NCBI GenBank assembly: GCA_025403435.1
Contig: CM046350.1
Location: forward strand, 9,521,512 to 9,585,511
Origin: Artocarpus heterophyllus
Taxonomy: Eukaryota; Streptophyta; Magnoliopsida; Rosales; Moraceae
Direction: 5' to 3'
Length of the DNA stretch: 64,000 nucleotides
In this document: piece after piece, positions 10,525 to 21,918 of the stretch
Numbering within the stretch: the first letter of the stretch is position 1
Layout: every line of letters begins with the position of its first letter
The notes under the pieces: model-generated
What the model was told of the DNA's origin: nothing
The model's input: the letters and a program-made list of their open reading frames with translations, nothing else
The model's database searches: none
Translations under genes and position numbers: made by a program

Positions 10525-10966
10525 CCCCTACTTTGTTTCCTCTTTATTGCTTTCTCAAAACTATAACACGTAATGAGTGACGGTTCCTTCGGCAGTTACT
10601 TTAGATTACTTGATGTGAGACGGTTACTTTTGGTGACTTCTCCTAGATAAAAACATATGTGATTTGTGAGGGGCGTGTAGTACCTTGGCCTTGCTACCAT
10701 GTCCTTGCTACTATGGTCTTGCTCGCATAGTAGCTTCTACCTTGACTTTACTCGCATAATAGACCTTGCTACCTTGGCCTTGCTACTATGGTCTTGCTGG
10801 TATAGCCTTGTTGCTATGGCCTTGTTACTATGGTCTTGTTCTCACACTATCTTTCACCTTTATAAACTTGGAGCTTCCTTAATTCAACGGTTGTATTCTT
10901 GTGTAAAGCATTAAATGCTTTGAGTTAAGGTTATTTCCTAACTCTTTAAACCTAATGGTATAACAA
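10525..10966 (+). repeat. direct repeat copy A, right part, with short tandem array
   Basis: Continuation of 1919-2271 after the inserted element; it matches 12718-13157. Positions 10680-10850 are an irregular minisatellite built on TTGCTACTATGGTCTTGCT and CTTGGCCTTGCTACC. The same array in a different arrangement is in copy B at 12880-13030. The copy ends at GGTATAACAATT. Confidence 0.7.
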
Positions 10967-12377
10967 TTATCCCTCAACTCTTAGTGCAAAATATTTGCAC
11001 TAAGACCTCAATCTTATTGCTTGAGGTTTGAAATACTTTTAAAGATACTAGGTGGTTGTGAACTACTCAAGTAGTGCTAAGTGGCATCCACCCAACTCTT
11101 TGGTACAAGTAAGGCCATCCCAAGGAGCGTGAGTAAGGCCTGCTTATAGGACATCACTAAAACTAAGACTAGGGGCGTAAGCAAAGCATTCTTGAGGGGC
11201 GCAACTGGGGCATGAAGCAAGGCGTATGAAAGGGGGCCTCGGGAATTCTTAGGGACACAACCAAAGCTTAGGCCAAAGTACTCTTGCGAGACAAGCGGGT
11301 GGCCCTGCGCGAGCATGGCTGAGACTGTCCCAAGGGTGGCCCTACACAAGCAGGACCGAGGCCTCCCGCAGGGACCCACGTGACCAAGGCCATGCCACAC
11401 ACTTTTTTTCCCTGGTGGGGGGCCCACAAGATTAGGTTACACACACCCTGCTCCCTCTTATAGAGGGAGTGGGGCCTCCCTTTTTCTCTTATACCTTCTC
11501 TCTTTCTCTTTTTTCTTTAAAATTTTAAAATCTCTAAAGCTTTTTTCATTTTTTCTCTATTTCCACACTCTAATTTCTTTCATAAAAATCCTTTAATTCT
11601 TTGCCTTTACTTTCAAAAATGGGATTAAAAGTTAAGTTTTGGTGATTAAAAGAGAGGAAAAGAAGTTCATAAATTTCAAGTTGTGGCCACCGACACAATC
11701 CGGGTTTAAGTTCATCTTTTTTGGATTCTTTCAAGGAGTTCTTCAAGCATTTTTGAAGGTTCATTCAATTTTGATCTTTGATTTTTCCCTTTTGCAAGTT
11801 TTCTTTGTTTGTTGGTGAACTAATTTTTAATTAAACATTGTTGGAATTTGATGCAGTCCAAGTGTTTGTTAATTGGCCTAAACCATCTTTAGGCTTAGGT
11901 TTTGTTTTGGAAGCTTATATTTCATGCCAAACATTTCATTATTTTTCCCAAATCAACATAGGGCTTAGGGCTTAGTTTTTTTAAATGCCCACGTACACAT
12001 TGTGTTTTTAGACTTACCAAGACCAATTTAGAGATTGTGTTTCTTTAAGGAGTAGTCGCACGTTAGGTGTTTGATATTTTGCGTTGACGAAATTGGGACT
12101 TAGTATTTTGCCGAATTGTCTTGTGTTATGTTTTGGATCCCATTGTTTGTGTGGTTAGTTTTTATTTTATTGAATATTTCAGCCAAAAACGGTCGAGGCA
12201 CCAAGTGCTTTGGCTTTAGGAATAAGAGTCCGATCTGTGTAAGGCGAGGGAAAATCAAGCGTCGTTAAGGATGCGGCCAAGGCTAAAGCCAAGGCCTCCT
12301 GCGAGTGGCCCTGTGCAAGCAAAAAATTGAAATGAATTGAAATGCTTGAATTAATGTGACTAGGAGAAAATGCTTGA
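10967..12377. other. spacer between direct repeats A and B
   Basis: About 1.4 kb flanked by the two direct repeats. Positions 11090-11420 are notably GC-rich for this window and contain degenerate repeats around GTGGCCCTGCGCGAGC and AAGGCCTCC. Related motifs return at 12240-12320. No gene is supported; the minus-strand frame across 11077-11427 is low-complexity repeat. The A-spacer-B layout could be an old LTR-type element (2.2 kb without the insertion), but I found no primer site or target duplication. Confidence 0.45.
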
Positions 12378-13157
12378 AGTGAAATGAAAATGTAAAATGC
12401 GGAAAAGTAAACGGACACCAGAGTTTATAGTGGTTCGGCTAAAGACGGCCTACATCCACTTGTTCTTCGTTATAATTCTTTGAAAAGATACATACTCATG
12501 ATCTCTCCTCAAACACTTAGATTCGTTTTTTGGATGCAAATTTTGAAAAATGAAACTTACTCTCCAAATTCCAAACCCCTCTTTTAGTCTTTCTTTCCTC
12601 TACTTATAGAAAAGCTTTTGTCTAATCAACTTCTCCCAAAACTGCTTTCTCCTTGTAACTATTGTTTCTATGTTCTTATCTACGCTAGTATTGTCTCCCT
12701 TTTTCGATGTGGAGGTAACCGCTCCCCCACTTCGTTCGCTTTTTATCACTTTCTCTAAACTCTAATGCGTGTTAAGCGAGGGTTCCTTCGACAGTTACTC
12801 AGGATAACTAGATGCGAGACAATCACTTTTAGTGCTTCTTTTAGATAAAAACGTATGTGATTCATGAGGGGTATATGGTACCTTAGCCTTCTGCCATGGC
12901 CTTGCTCATATAATAGCTTTTATCTTGACCTTGCTACTATGGCCTTGCTGGCATAGTAACTTATACTTTGGTCTTGCTACCTTGGCCTTGGCCTTGCTCG
13001 CATAGCAACTTCTATCATGGCTTTGCTCTCACACAAGCTTTCACGTTTATGAGCTTGGAGCTTCCTTGATTCAACGGTTGTATTCTTGTGCAAAGCAGTA
13101 AATGCTTTGAGTTGGGGTTATTTCCCAACTTCTTAAACCTAATGGTATAACAATTTT
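12378..13157 (+). repeat. direct repeat copy B
   Basis: About 780 bp, matching copy A (353 + 442 bp, split by the LTR element). Shared landmarks include GAAATGAAAATGTAAAATGC near the start, GAGTTTATAGTGGTTC, CTTTGAAAAG, GATTCAACGGTTGTATTCTTGT and the end GGTATAACAATT. The uninterrupted copy shows that the CCGCT junction is a clean insertion site. Confidence 0.75.
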
Positions 13158-14900
13158 AGTACTTATTTTTCTAAAATTTACCATTAAAATAACTTGACTT
13201 TTCTCATTCGCATACATAATTTGTTTTTGGAAAAAGAAAAAGAAAGAAAATCAAAACACTCATGTAAAAGTAATTTTAATTTATGGCCCCCATAAAAATT
13301 AATTAGGATAAATGAAGCATATACTAACATTATTAAGAAAAATAAAAAGAAAGAGATATGAAACTTTAGGGTAGGCATTAGGCGAAATATAATTCTTATA
13401 AAATTGATATATAATACTAAAAAAATAATTCAAGGAAGGCGGTCATCTATCCTCCTGTATGTAGTCCGCCCTGCTTTAGAGTCTCGAAGAATAAAGCCAA
13501 ATAAAAAAATAGAATAGCTTAGCATTATTATTATATCCCTTAACTACCAAATTGAATTTGTTTGGATAGACTATAGAGCACTAAGCAATAGACCCATGAA
13601 AACCCCGCTCTTTTTTTTAAACAACAAAATTCAACTCTTTCTTTGGGCCACAAATGCAGGGTTTGGTTAAAAGTTGAGAACTTGAATCACACAATTGTGT
13701 TGAATTGAAATATTTGAAGGTTAAATTTCATGGTAAAATTTTTGGCTCAACTTTAAATTATAGAAAAAAAAAAACTTGAAAGAGATGTGAAAATATGGAT
13801 CAATTGGAATGTCTCACAAGTTGGCAAAAAGATACCTTAATTATCTCCAACTATCACTAGAAGCAAGAGTCAAGATTTGCTATATTATTTTCATGTCATA
13901 TTGGCTGTATCTGTAATTAAATTTTGACACATAAATAAATTTTTAATTATTTTTTATATTCTAGACTCCATCTAGACTCCAGAAGCAATGTTAAAAAAAG
14001 ACTATTGAAGAAAAAAAAAGGAGAGAGAAAGGGACACAAAACTTAAGGCAGAAATTGTTACCCAAAAAAAAAAAAAAGGCAATAATGACCAGTTGGTAAT
14101 CATTTGAAATCATTAATGTTGTTTTCAGTCAATTACCAACTTAAGACCCATCAACATTTTAGCGGAGTAAAATACGACTTTTGTCCTTTTAAAACAATAT
14201 AGGACTTTTGTCAAAAATTCGAAGTTTTATTTTTTTTTAAGGAAAATTTGAAGTCTAATTTTTCATCAAATTGTTGTAAATGAATAACTAAACTTTAGGT
14301 GGCATACGGTCTAGACACCCATTTGCAAGTGTCAACTTAAAAATTTCTAAAACAAATGTCAAAAGTTTTGAGTAAAAATATGGTGTTATATAACATTTTC
14401 GTCACTTCACTATAATACGAATGTTTGTTAATTTTTTTAAGTCATTATCTATTTTTTTAAGTTGTTATGAGTTGCGGAAAAAAATCGCTTATGATTTATC
14501 CCTAAATATTTTCCAAATATATAATATGAAGAGGAACTGAATTGAAGAATGAGGATAAAAATAAAAAGAGGAAGCCATTTATGGGCCCCAACTAATCCAA
14601 ATCCCATGCCATCCGTACCCCAAATGGCACAGTGAAAAAAAAAAATCCCAAATAAAAAATTATTGAAAACATAAGCCGCCTGGATCACCCTTTGGTCTTG
14701 TTCTCTGCTGGGGTTTTGCAGTTTGGCTCTGACACAAGAGTTTACATGGGGTTTATAGTCTAATATAAGCTATTTTCCCGATATCATTCTCTAGTTGGTC
14801 TCTGAATATATAAACAGTTCAACCGGGTTTTAGTTTCCTGAAAGTTTGGGCCACTTTGCTTCTTCCTTTGGTCCCTAAACAAGGTTCACCGAATTTTTCA
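13158..14900. other. intergenic region upstream of BADC
   Basis: AT-rich with several A and T runs. It ends in the putative promoter and 5' leader of the BADC gene. No gene or strong repeat structure was seen. Confidence 0.4.
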
Positions 14901-17513
14901 ATGGCTGCCTGTGAGTATCTCTACGTCTGAAAATAAATTAGCTTTTGTGTTCTTGATTATTTCTTTTGTAACTTTTTCTGCATATTGGAATATGGGTGTT
15001 TTGCATAATTCAAGTTCTTGTTTGTGTGATTGGTTGATTGTATTTTTTGGGTATCAAGAGGAACTCAGAATTTTTTAACCTTTATTTTTCTTTGCGTTGC
15101 TAAAATGCATATAATTTTGTGCTTTCAGTTGTTTAGCCTTGGCTTATATCTGCCGCCAATAGTTGAAAATAGCACAATCTTTATTCTTTACTTCTGGTGA
15201 AAAGAATATGCACAGATAGAAACAAAAAGTAATCTTTGTTGGAAGGGGAAAAAAAATCATTTTTTTTTAATTTCTTTTGCAGTTAGCTTGGGAACGATAA
15301 ATGTCAAGGTTTCAACCTTGGACTGCGGTAGAAGAAATGGTGGGATTTTGCGATTGAATTGTTTAAGGACATGGACAGGAAAAAATTCACTAGAATATGG
15401 AGGTTTGAGAATATCAAGACGGTCAGGGAAAGTATTAAACGCATCCACTAGTCCATCATTGGAAACCCTGCGTAAGTTCTTTCTTTTGTGTGTGTATTTT
15501 TTTTCTTCTTTCTTGGCTAATTCTGCAATCTGAATTTTGGTTACAACTTATCAGTACCCACCTCATCAATTTTTCTGGATAACCATTCCTCATCTTATTG
15601 GATGAGCTAAGTTTGTTTAGATAAAAATTACAGGTACCCTTTTACCCCCACTTACCAAAAACTTTGAAATATGCTATCATTACAATTTTTAACTGTGAAT
15701 TTGGACAAAATTTGGACATTTTGTCCCTTTTTTTTTTCTCTACATAATGCAATATGTCATAGGAGTCAAACTTTTAAGATTTTCTTTTAATATTTTTTGA
15801 GACGTATGGAGAAGCTTTGCAGTGCATATTATAATGGTAGATAATCCTAATTTCTTGTTTACTGCTAGCTTATATTTGACACTTTTGTTGATGATGTAAC
15901 AGCTGTTGTAAGTTCAGAAGATGATGTTGAAGAGTCACAATATTCTGGTCCAACAAGCCAGCTCATTCCAAATTTTGACGAGGTAAGTTTGTTGATAATC
16001 GATCATCACAAATCTTTGTTTTGTCATTTAACTTGCAGTTTATTTTCATTCTATTTTGTGCTTCGTTTAGAGATGCATATACTTTCAGGAAGATGTAAAT
16101 TTTTATGAACCAAAGTCGTATTTGAAATCCATAATTTAGTATATATTCTATGTGTAGGTAGAATCTCTGCTCACAACAATATGTGACACAACTTCAATTG
16201 TAGAATTTGAAATGAAAGTAAGTAGCGATAAATTTTTCCTCTCTCTCTTCATGTTTTATATAATTTTTTCTTTATAAGCACGACCTCTTTCCTAATCCTA
16301 AAATTTCTTCATTCTACTTAACCAGCTCAGTGGATTCTGGTTGCACGTGACGAGAAACTTGGCTGAAGAAGTCAACACTCCGCCACCCCCGAGTGCTACT
16401 CCTACCAGTGCATATAATTTAGTTGCTGAAGTCCCTGATTTGAATGGATCCGTTTCTGCACCATCTTTGGCTATAACTAGGTCAGAAACATCTTCAAAGA
16501 ATATTCAGACAATGGTAGATAGAGCTGCAGATGAAGGCTTGGTGATAATAAAGTCTCCGAGGGTAAATAGCGCGAATTCAATTTCTTTGGTTGTCCTGTT
16601 AAATTTTGGTCCTAAATATGAAAATGTTGCAGGTTGGTTTTTTTAGAAGATCTCGAACTATAAAGGGGAAGCGTGCTCCGCATGCATGTAAAGAGGTATG
16701 CATGCCTTCATTAAAAAATTTGTTTATTGCAAGATAAAAGCACACAAAAAGTGATAACCTTTTCTTTTGAGAATCATCACAGCGTTAGTTTCTTGCTCTG
16801 AATGTAGCGCAGGCGGTTACCATCCATAACTAGATATCTCAACTCTTTTTAACAATGTCTAACAGACCTTTTAGGAATCATATATTGTTGTGTTCTGATT
16901 AAAAGACATGGAAGTTACATTTTACTTAAAGTCATAAGCCACACTTTGCAGCGAGGAGTATGGTAGTTTTTTCCAACCAATTCTATGTATTTTCACTACC
17001 GACCTACGGATTGATAACACAATAGGGGGTCACATTTTGAGTCTTGAAATTGCAGTAAATGACTCTGATCAAGTCAAATACCAGGGCTTATAATGACCTT
17101 TTGTGTTATGATTCAACAGAAGCAAATAGTGAAGGAAGGCCAAGTGGTTTGCTTCATTGAACAGCTTGGTGGGGAGCTCCCGATTGAGGTTTGAGTCATG
17201 CCATATTTCTCATTTCTTTCCAACTATTGTTTTCCCTTCTTCCTTCTATCTAATAATAACTAATTAGCCATTGAAAATACTGGATGCCCTTCTATGTCTT
17301 TAATGATTTCTCTCTTCCAGTCTGATGTATCTGGCGAGGTTATCAAGATACTAAGAGAGGATGGTGGTAAGTTTTTGATCATATATTATCTGTTGTCTCT
17401 TTTTGCTTACTTAAATGTCCTCTAAAATGTTGTCTGTTTTCCTCTGAACAGATCCTGTTGGATATAATGATCCTCTCATTGCGATTCTCCCCTCATTTCC
17501 TGGGATAAAGTAG
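14901..17513 (+). CDS. BADC: BADC: biotin/lipoyl attachment domain-containing protein
   Basis: Nine coding exons: 14901-14910, 15283-15471, 15903-15982, 16158-16217, 16326-16562, 16633-16695, 17120-17188, 17321-17366 and 17452-17513. Together they make 816 bp and 271 residues. BADC proteins are inactive relatives of the plastid biotin carboxyl carrier protein that replace it in acetyl-CoA carboxylase and lower fatty-acid synthesis. Visible: a Ser/Arg-rich N-terminus suited to a plastid transit peptide, a Pro-rich linker (TPPPPSATPTS), and a C-terminal lipoyl-like domain with VCFIEQLGGELPIE, GEVIKILREDGDPVGYNDPL and IAILPSFPGIK. Where true carriers have AMKL with the biotinylated Lys, this protein has QLGG, the BADC hallmark. 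Exon 1 has only 10 coding bases, with donor GTGAGT. It could be any of the Arabidopsis BADC1-3 types. Confidence 0.92.
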
Positions 17514-18126
17514 CTTCAGTAGATTAGTTGCTTCTATCTTCTCATTTCTGAGACTAAAAATAAAATAAAAATAAAAAAGAACAAGAGAGAAAATGTAATT
17601 CTTTTTTAAGTTTCTCTTTCTAAGTTCCCCTACTAAACTCTTTGGCAAGCACTTTCTGTCGGCTCTTGGTATATTTACCGAATTTGCATACAAATTCTGA
17701 GTATCTCATTCTAAGTCATAATGTTTAGTTACCATGAACAAAATATGGTGGTTAGTGAGCTAAAGTGACGTGCAGTTTCGTGTATTTAATTTGACCAGAA
17801 AAGTAGAACAAAATTTCTTTTAGATTGATGACACTTATTGAAGACTTTGTTCTCAATGCCCTTTCAAGCGGATTATATGTTACTTGACCATAAATAGTCA
17901 AGGTCAAATCCGTACTTTCCAGTTAGTTTATGAAATAAAGTATGTGTCACGGGAAAATTACGCCTTACATTAATTTAACAAAATGAGCCAAAGAACATCA
18001 ATCACAAGCTCATTTTGAAATTTAACCTTTGAAAATATATTCTTCAAATAAGTCATTAATGATTCCGTGATAAAGCATTTAAACCCCCTATGTAAAAGAA
18101 GCAGATTTACCCAAGTGAGCTACAAA
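17514..18126. other. intergenic, BADC 3' region and upstream of Cys-rich gene
   Basis: About 0.6 kb with the BADC 3' untranslated region at its start. No further feature seen. Confidence 0.4.
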
Positions 18127-18615
18127 ATGGAGGATATGGGCAGAAGTAGAGTGGTTGGGGTTGTGATTTTGGTATTACTGAAGATGATGTTCATAGTCCC
18201 ACTTCTAGTTCAAGCTGTTAAACCCCTTCCTGTCTCTCAACCTCCTTCCATACCTCCAACTTTCCTTCCCTTTTCTCCTTATTTTGATCTTACAATGCGA
18301 CAATCCTGCCCCGTCATCTGCAAGGCGGGTTGCCTTGTCTATATGAGAATACTCCCACTGTATTTGAATTGCAAGCTGACATGCGATGAATGGCATTGCT
18401 TTACAATGTTACAGGGTATAGACGCTTATCAAAGTGCAATGTCCAGAAAGAACAATCGAAACCCGATTGTTTCTAGTTCTTCAGGAAAAGAAAAACTTCT
18501 TTCCGATTGTCTTGTGACTACCAGCGCAGCTTGCCTTCAATTTTCAGGAAAGCCCTCCGCGTTTGCGGTGTGTATTTCTTTTTCTGCCACGCTATGCGAT
18601 GGATCTCGTTCATGA
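18127..18615 (+). CDS. secreted Cys-rich small protein, unknown function
   Basis: A single-exon ORF of 162 residues starting at the first in-frame ATG. The frame is open back to 18067 without an ATG. Residues 8-30 are strongly hydrophobic (VVGVVILVLLKMMFIVPLLV) followed by QA, a good signal peptide. Next is a Pro-rich spacer (PPSIPPTFLPFSP), then Cys in the pattern CxxxCxxxC, later CxxxCxxxxC, and three further single Cys near the C-terminus. The arrangement suggests a disulphide-rich apoplastic peptide, loosely like plant thionin-like proteins, but I do not recognise the family. No frameshift or internal stop. Confidence 0.6.
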   Translation: MEDMGRSRVVGVVILVLLKMMFIVPLLVQAVKPLPVSQPPSIPPTFLPFSPYFDLTMRQSCPVICKAGCLVYMRILPLYLNCKLTCDEWHCFTMLQGIDAYQSAMSRKNNRNPIVSSSSGKEKLLSDCLVTTSAACLQFSGKPSAFAVCISFSATLCDGSRS

Positions 18616-18660
18616 AACCAGTACAGAATCCAATGTGCCAAGTCCATTGGCACTAAGGAT

Positions 18661-19167
18661 ATGGTTGGTAGTTCGTATTAAAACACCGTATTGTATAATA
18701 ATACAACCATATTGTATAATAATGCATTAATATAATGTTTAGTATGATCATTATATTGTATAAGTTAAAACAAATGATAAATTAATACGATTTACGTTGT
18801 ATTATAGAATATGCCCAGTTTTGATATGTTGTACAATATTAGTCGGAGTTGGATCCAAAACGGGATTGAGGTCATGCCAACATAAAATTTGGCTAGAACG
18901 TATAATTTTTTAAAAATTTCAAGCTAAATTTATATTTTTAAAATTACATTTTAGCCCATTAACTTTTTGAAAATCACATTTTGATCCATTTTTTTTTAAA
19001 AAAAAAAAACTATATTTTGACCCCTCAAAGTTCAAAAAAAAAAAAAATGCATTTTGACTCTTTATACAATATGTTATGCACCAAACATTATATTGCATTA
19101 TGATGATACAACATAATACAATACAATCCAATACATCTTATACAATACGATACGGTCTACCAAACAT
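18661..19167. mobile_element. MITE, about 0.5 kb, TTGGTAG ends
   Basis: The left end is ATGGTTGGTAG (18661-18671). The right end (19157-19167), read on the other strand, is ATGTTTGGTAG. Similarity continues inward through CGTATTGTATAA on both arms. GAT flanks both sides (18658-18660 and 19168-19170). The interior is TATTGTATAA-rich with no gene. It lies just downstream of the Cys-rich gene. Confidence 0.6.
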
Positions 19168-19769
19168 GATCTAAATCTATATCTAGTAAGACTTACATAT
19201 TTGATCTCTATCAGCAGACAGCAACACTTTGTATAAAAATTTATAGTTTTTAAGATTTTACAAGGTTTCCAGTCCACCAGTTTAATGATTTACATAGGTT
19301 CGATTACAGATTCAATGAGAAGAAAAAGCAACTTTTTACAAAGAACCCCAATAAGATTCTTATTCTTAAGAATGCAATAGGGTGAATTTGGGTCTAATGT
19401 AAGAGCATTTTATTATGGGTATATTCTACGCATAAGTTCCTTTCAACTATAAGAATCTTATGGCAGTTTTTTAATATGGCAGCTGCACTGAACATACATG
19501 ACCATGTTGGGATGTGGTCTGGCAAATGCAAGAATTATTAGTTGTTGTTGCTGAATACGAGAATAAGTGCGATTTGTACCTCGAGCAAATTGAAATGTAG
19601 CATGTGGCAAATACTGCATTAATGAATAGTTTGAATTTCTTCAAGTACAAGTGAAGGATTCTATATGCTTAAATGTTGAGTAGACCAATGAACTACTTTT
19701 TTAAACACAATCTTTAACAGAATCGTTTTCTTACCATAACTCTCAATCGCAAAGGCCCTATGGAAGAAT
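19168..19769. other. intergenic, 3' side of Asp/Glu racemase gene
   Basis: About 0.6 kb with no ORF or clear repeat. It may include distal 3' sequence of the minus-strand racemase gene. Confidence 0.35.
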
Positions 19770-19784
19770 ACAAGGAGAAGTTTT

Positions 19785-19856
19785 ACCGCTCGAACCCGAG
19801 ACCTAAATTCTAGGTGGCCTGCGCTCTAGCCACTCTTACCACTTAACCTGGCCAAC
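19785..19856 (-). mobile_element. tRNA-derived short insertion (SINE-like) with perfect 15-bp duplication
   Basis: The 72 bp insert is flanked by exact copies of ACAAGGAGAAGTTTT at 19770-19784 and 19857-19871. On the minus strand it has an A-box-like TTAAGTGGTAAGAG and, about 30 bases on, a B box GGTTCGAGC. This is the internal promoter layout of a tRNA or tRNA-derived SINE. It ends just after the B box, so any SINE body and tail are absent. It lies in the likely 3' untranslated region of the racemase gene. Confidence 0.7.
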
Positions 19857-19971
19857 ACAAGGAGAAGTTTTCAATGGAAATGTTCCCCTGACTTCACAAC
19901 AGCAAAATAAAATGGAAGTTTTACACCAATAACAAGTTTCTATAAGTATTTCAATGGTAAACTGTACACCT

Positions 19972-21243
19972 TTACGCAGCTTTCTCAGCGGATTGAGCCC
20001 ACTTGATAGTTGACCAGGCCAGCGCATCCATGGGGTCAACACATTTCTTAAGAAGGGGATCATCCCGAGGCAAAAGATCCCTCATATCATCCGAGGCAAG
20101 AATCACGGAATTAACAGCCCTCACCAGAAGAACTTGTAGAGCAATTCTTAACAAGGTCCGAGCTCCTTCTATGTCGTTTCTACCCATGGCATCAATAGCA
20201 GGAACTACAGCATGTTCCATGGTTGCTTTATCTGGAAGCACAACCTCAAATCCCTACAAGGATAGTGATTATAATCACCTTTTAAGATTGCAGAGCCCCA
20301 AACTAGTTTCGCAAGTGAGGTGAAATATCATTTAAACAAATTTGGAGAATTAGAAAAAAAAAAAAATTGAAGAAAAGGCTAGTAAAAAAAAGGAAAAGGA
20401 AAGAAAGGTAAAAAAAAGTTAATGATATGGAGTTTCGATATGGTTTATTCTTTTTTTGTCCAAGGCCAGTCGAAAAAATCTGTCACAAATTATTTTTCTA
20501 GACCATGCTTTAAGGCAATAAATTTAAGGCAATAAAAGATATTAGATATGCAATTAATTTACCTCATTCTGCAATTTTTCCTGATAAAATCCCGCGTTTA
20601 GTGTTGCACTGGTTGCAAGTACACCGATCCGCAGAGGACTTCCAGCTTCGAGAGGCTTCAACTTGGCTTCCTTGAGCTGCTTAGCAACGCACTCTCCCAT
20701 ATGCAAGAAAGGAACAGCAGACCCCTTAGAAACTTCTTCATGCCAAGAATGCGAAACATGACACGGCATCACAATGCAACGAGCTCCCGAATTCTCAAGG
20801 AAAGTCCTCTTACTTCTCAGATTCTCCACGATTGGTGTAGGATCTAATTGTGCACGCTCCATTTTGCCACTAGTAAGAGAAGGCAAAGAACTCCTTTCGT
20901 GTAATAGAAGCTCCTTACTCAACATGGGATCAGAGCAAAGCACAAAAGGAATGCTATTTTCGTCTTTCGAACTCCATTCTACTAGCTTTCTCAAGAATTT
21001 CAGCGTAGAATTCACCGATGCCCCTCCAACTATACCTACAGTGTTATCCAGATTAATAGCTGAGTCACTAGTTGTGGAAGCTGTATTGGAATTAGGACCC
21101 TTATTGGATTCAGACAATTTCCCACTTTCATCAGTGTGCAAGAGATACGAAGATGGAGGCATAGCTAGAACACGATTTGACTGTGTCTTAAAAAGGGTTC
21201 TATGCGTGTTTACATAGCCCAACTTGTGGGATGGATAGCTCAT
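19972..21243 (-). CDS. aspartate/glutamate racemase family protein
   Basis: Two coding exons, 21243-20563 and 20253-19972, giving 320 residues. The start is the ATG at 21243, because in-frame stops lie just upstream. Visible: VGIVGGASVNSTLKFL at the start of the fold, CIVMPCHVSHSW with the first catalytic Cys, and PLRIGVLATSATL. Near the C-terminus VLPDKATMEH and VNSVILASDDMRDLLP occur, where bacterial racemases have a second Cys in a GCTE motif; here a Ser is at the matching place. This fits the plant branch of the family (compare Arabidopsis At1g15410). Whether it racemises aspartate or glutamate is not shown. The ~80-residue N-terminal extension is low in acidic residues and may be a plastid transit peptide. 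Confidence 0.9.
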
Positions 21244-21280
21244 AGGCGTGGAAAGGCATTATCACACAACCATCAAACAT

Positions 21281-21917
21281 CTGCAGAAGAAAAACCAAAC
21301 AGTCAAAGAAAGCCAATGGAAATATTTGGGGTTTTTGAGTTTTTGATAAAATATCTTTGAAATCTAAACCAGCTCCTATTACTAAAAATCACCTATGAAC
21401 CTCCCGTTGTAGAAACAACAATTTGACTATTAGTTTATCACAATAGATCATTTGTTATATCAATCTTGGTATTTCTACAAGATCTCTAATTTGTACTAAT
21501 ATTTGTTTCACTTGACTAAAATTGTCGTCTTTATTTAATAATAATAATAAAAAAATGAAACCCAATTCTTGATAAACCCCACTGAAAAAAACCCATAGCT
21601 TCAAGAACCATTACACTTCCGAAAATTCCTATTAACTGTCTCACAAACCCAAAGTTGCTCCTGGGTTTTAGAAATGCGAGCTAAAAACAAAAAACCCATC
21701 TCAATTAATCCGGTCTTAGAATAGTAAAGGTTGATACTTTTTTTGGATAAAGAGAGAGAGATCGACAAAAGGTAGATACTTGGTCTAACTATGCAAATCC
21801 TTGGAAGAAGCAAACTCTAAAACCCATCAGAAACCTCCATAATTTTGTGTACAAATTAAAGCTTAAGACTACATACAAGGTAGGAAAAGTAAAATGAAAT
21901 GAGATTGAAAAACTTAC
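21281..21917 (-). other. 5'-UTR intron of the racemase gene
   Basis: On the minus strand a donor (CAA followed by GTAAGT, cut after 21918) and an acceptor (TTTTTCTTCTGCAG, exon resuming at 21280) bracket 637 bp. The 37 bases between the acceptor and the ATG contain a short upstream ATG in another frame. Predicted from splice signals only. Confidence 0.5.
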
Positions 21918-21918
21918 T

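Noticed and set aside
11077..11427. 116-residue minus-strand open frame in GC-rich DNA
   Set aside because: The translation consists of repeated Leu/Val/Pro stretches from degenerate tandem repeats, with no gene-like features.
10967..12377. A complete older LTR element formed by repeats A and B
   Set aside because: The direct repeats fit, but I found no primer-binding site, polypurine tract or target duplication, so I list only the repeats.
21281..21300. Upstream ATG in the racemase 5' leader as the real start
   Set aside because: Its frame differs from the racemase frame, and in-frame stops lie just before the chosen ATG at 21243.
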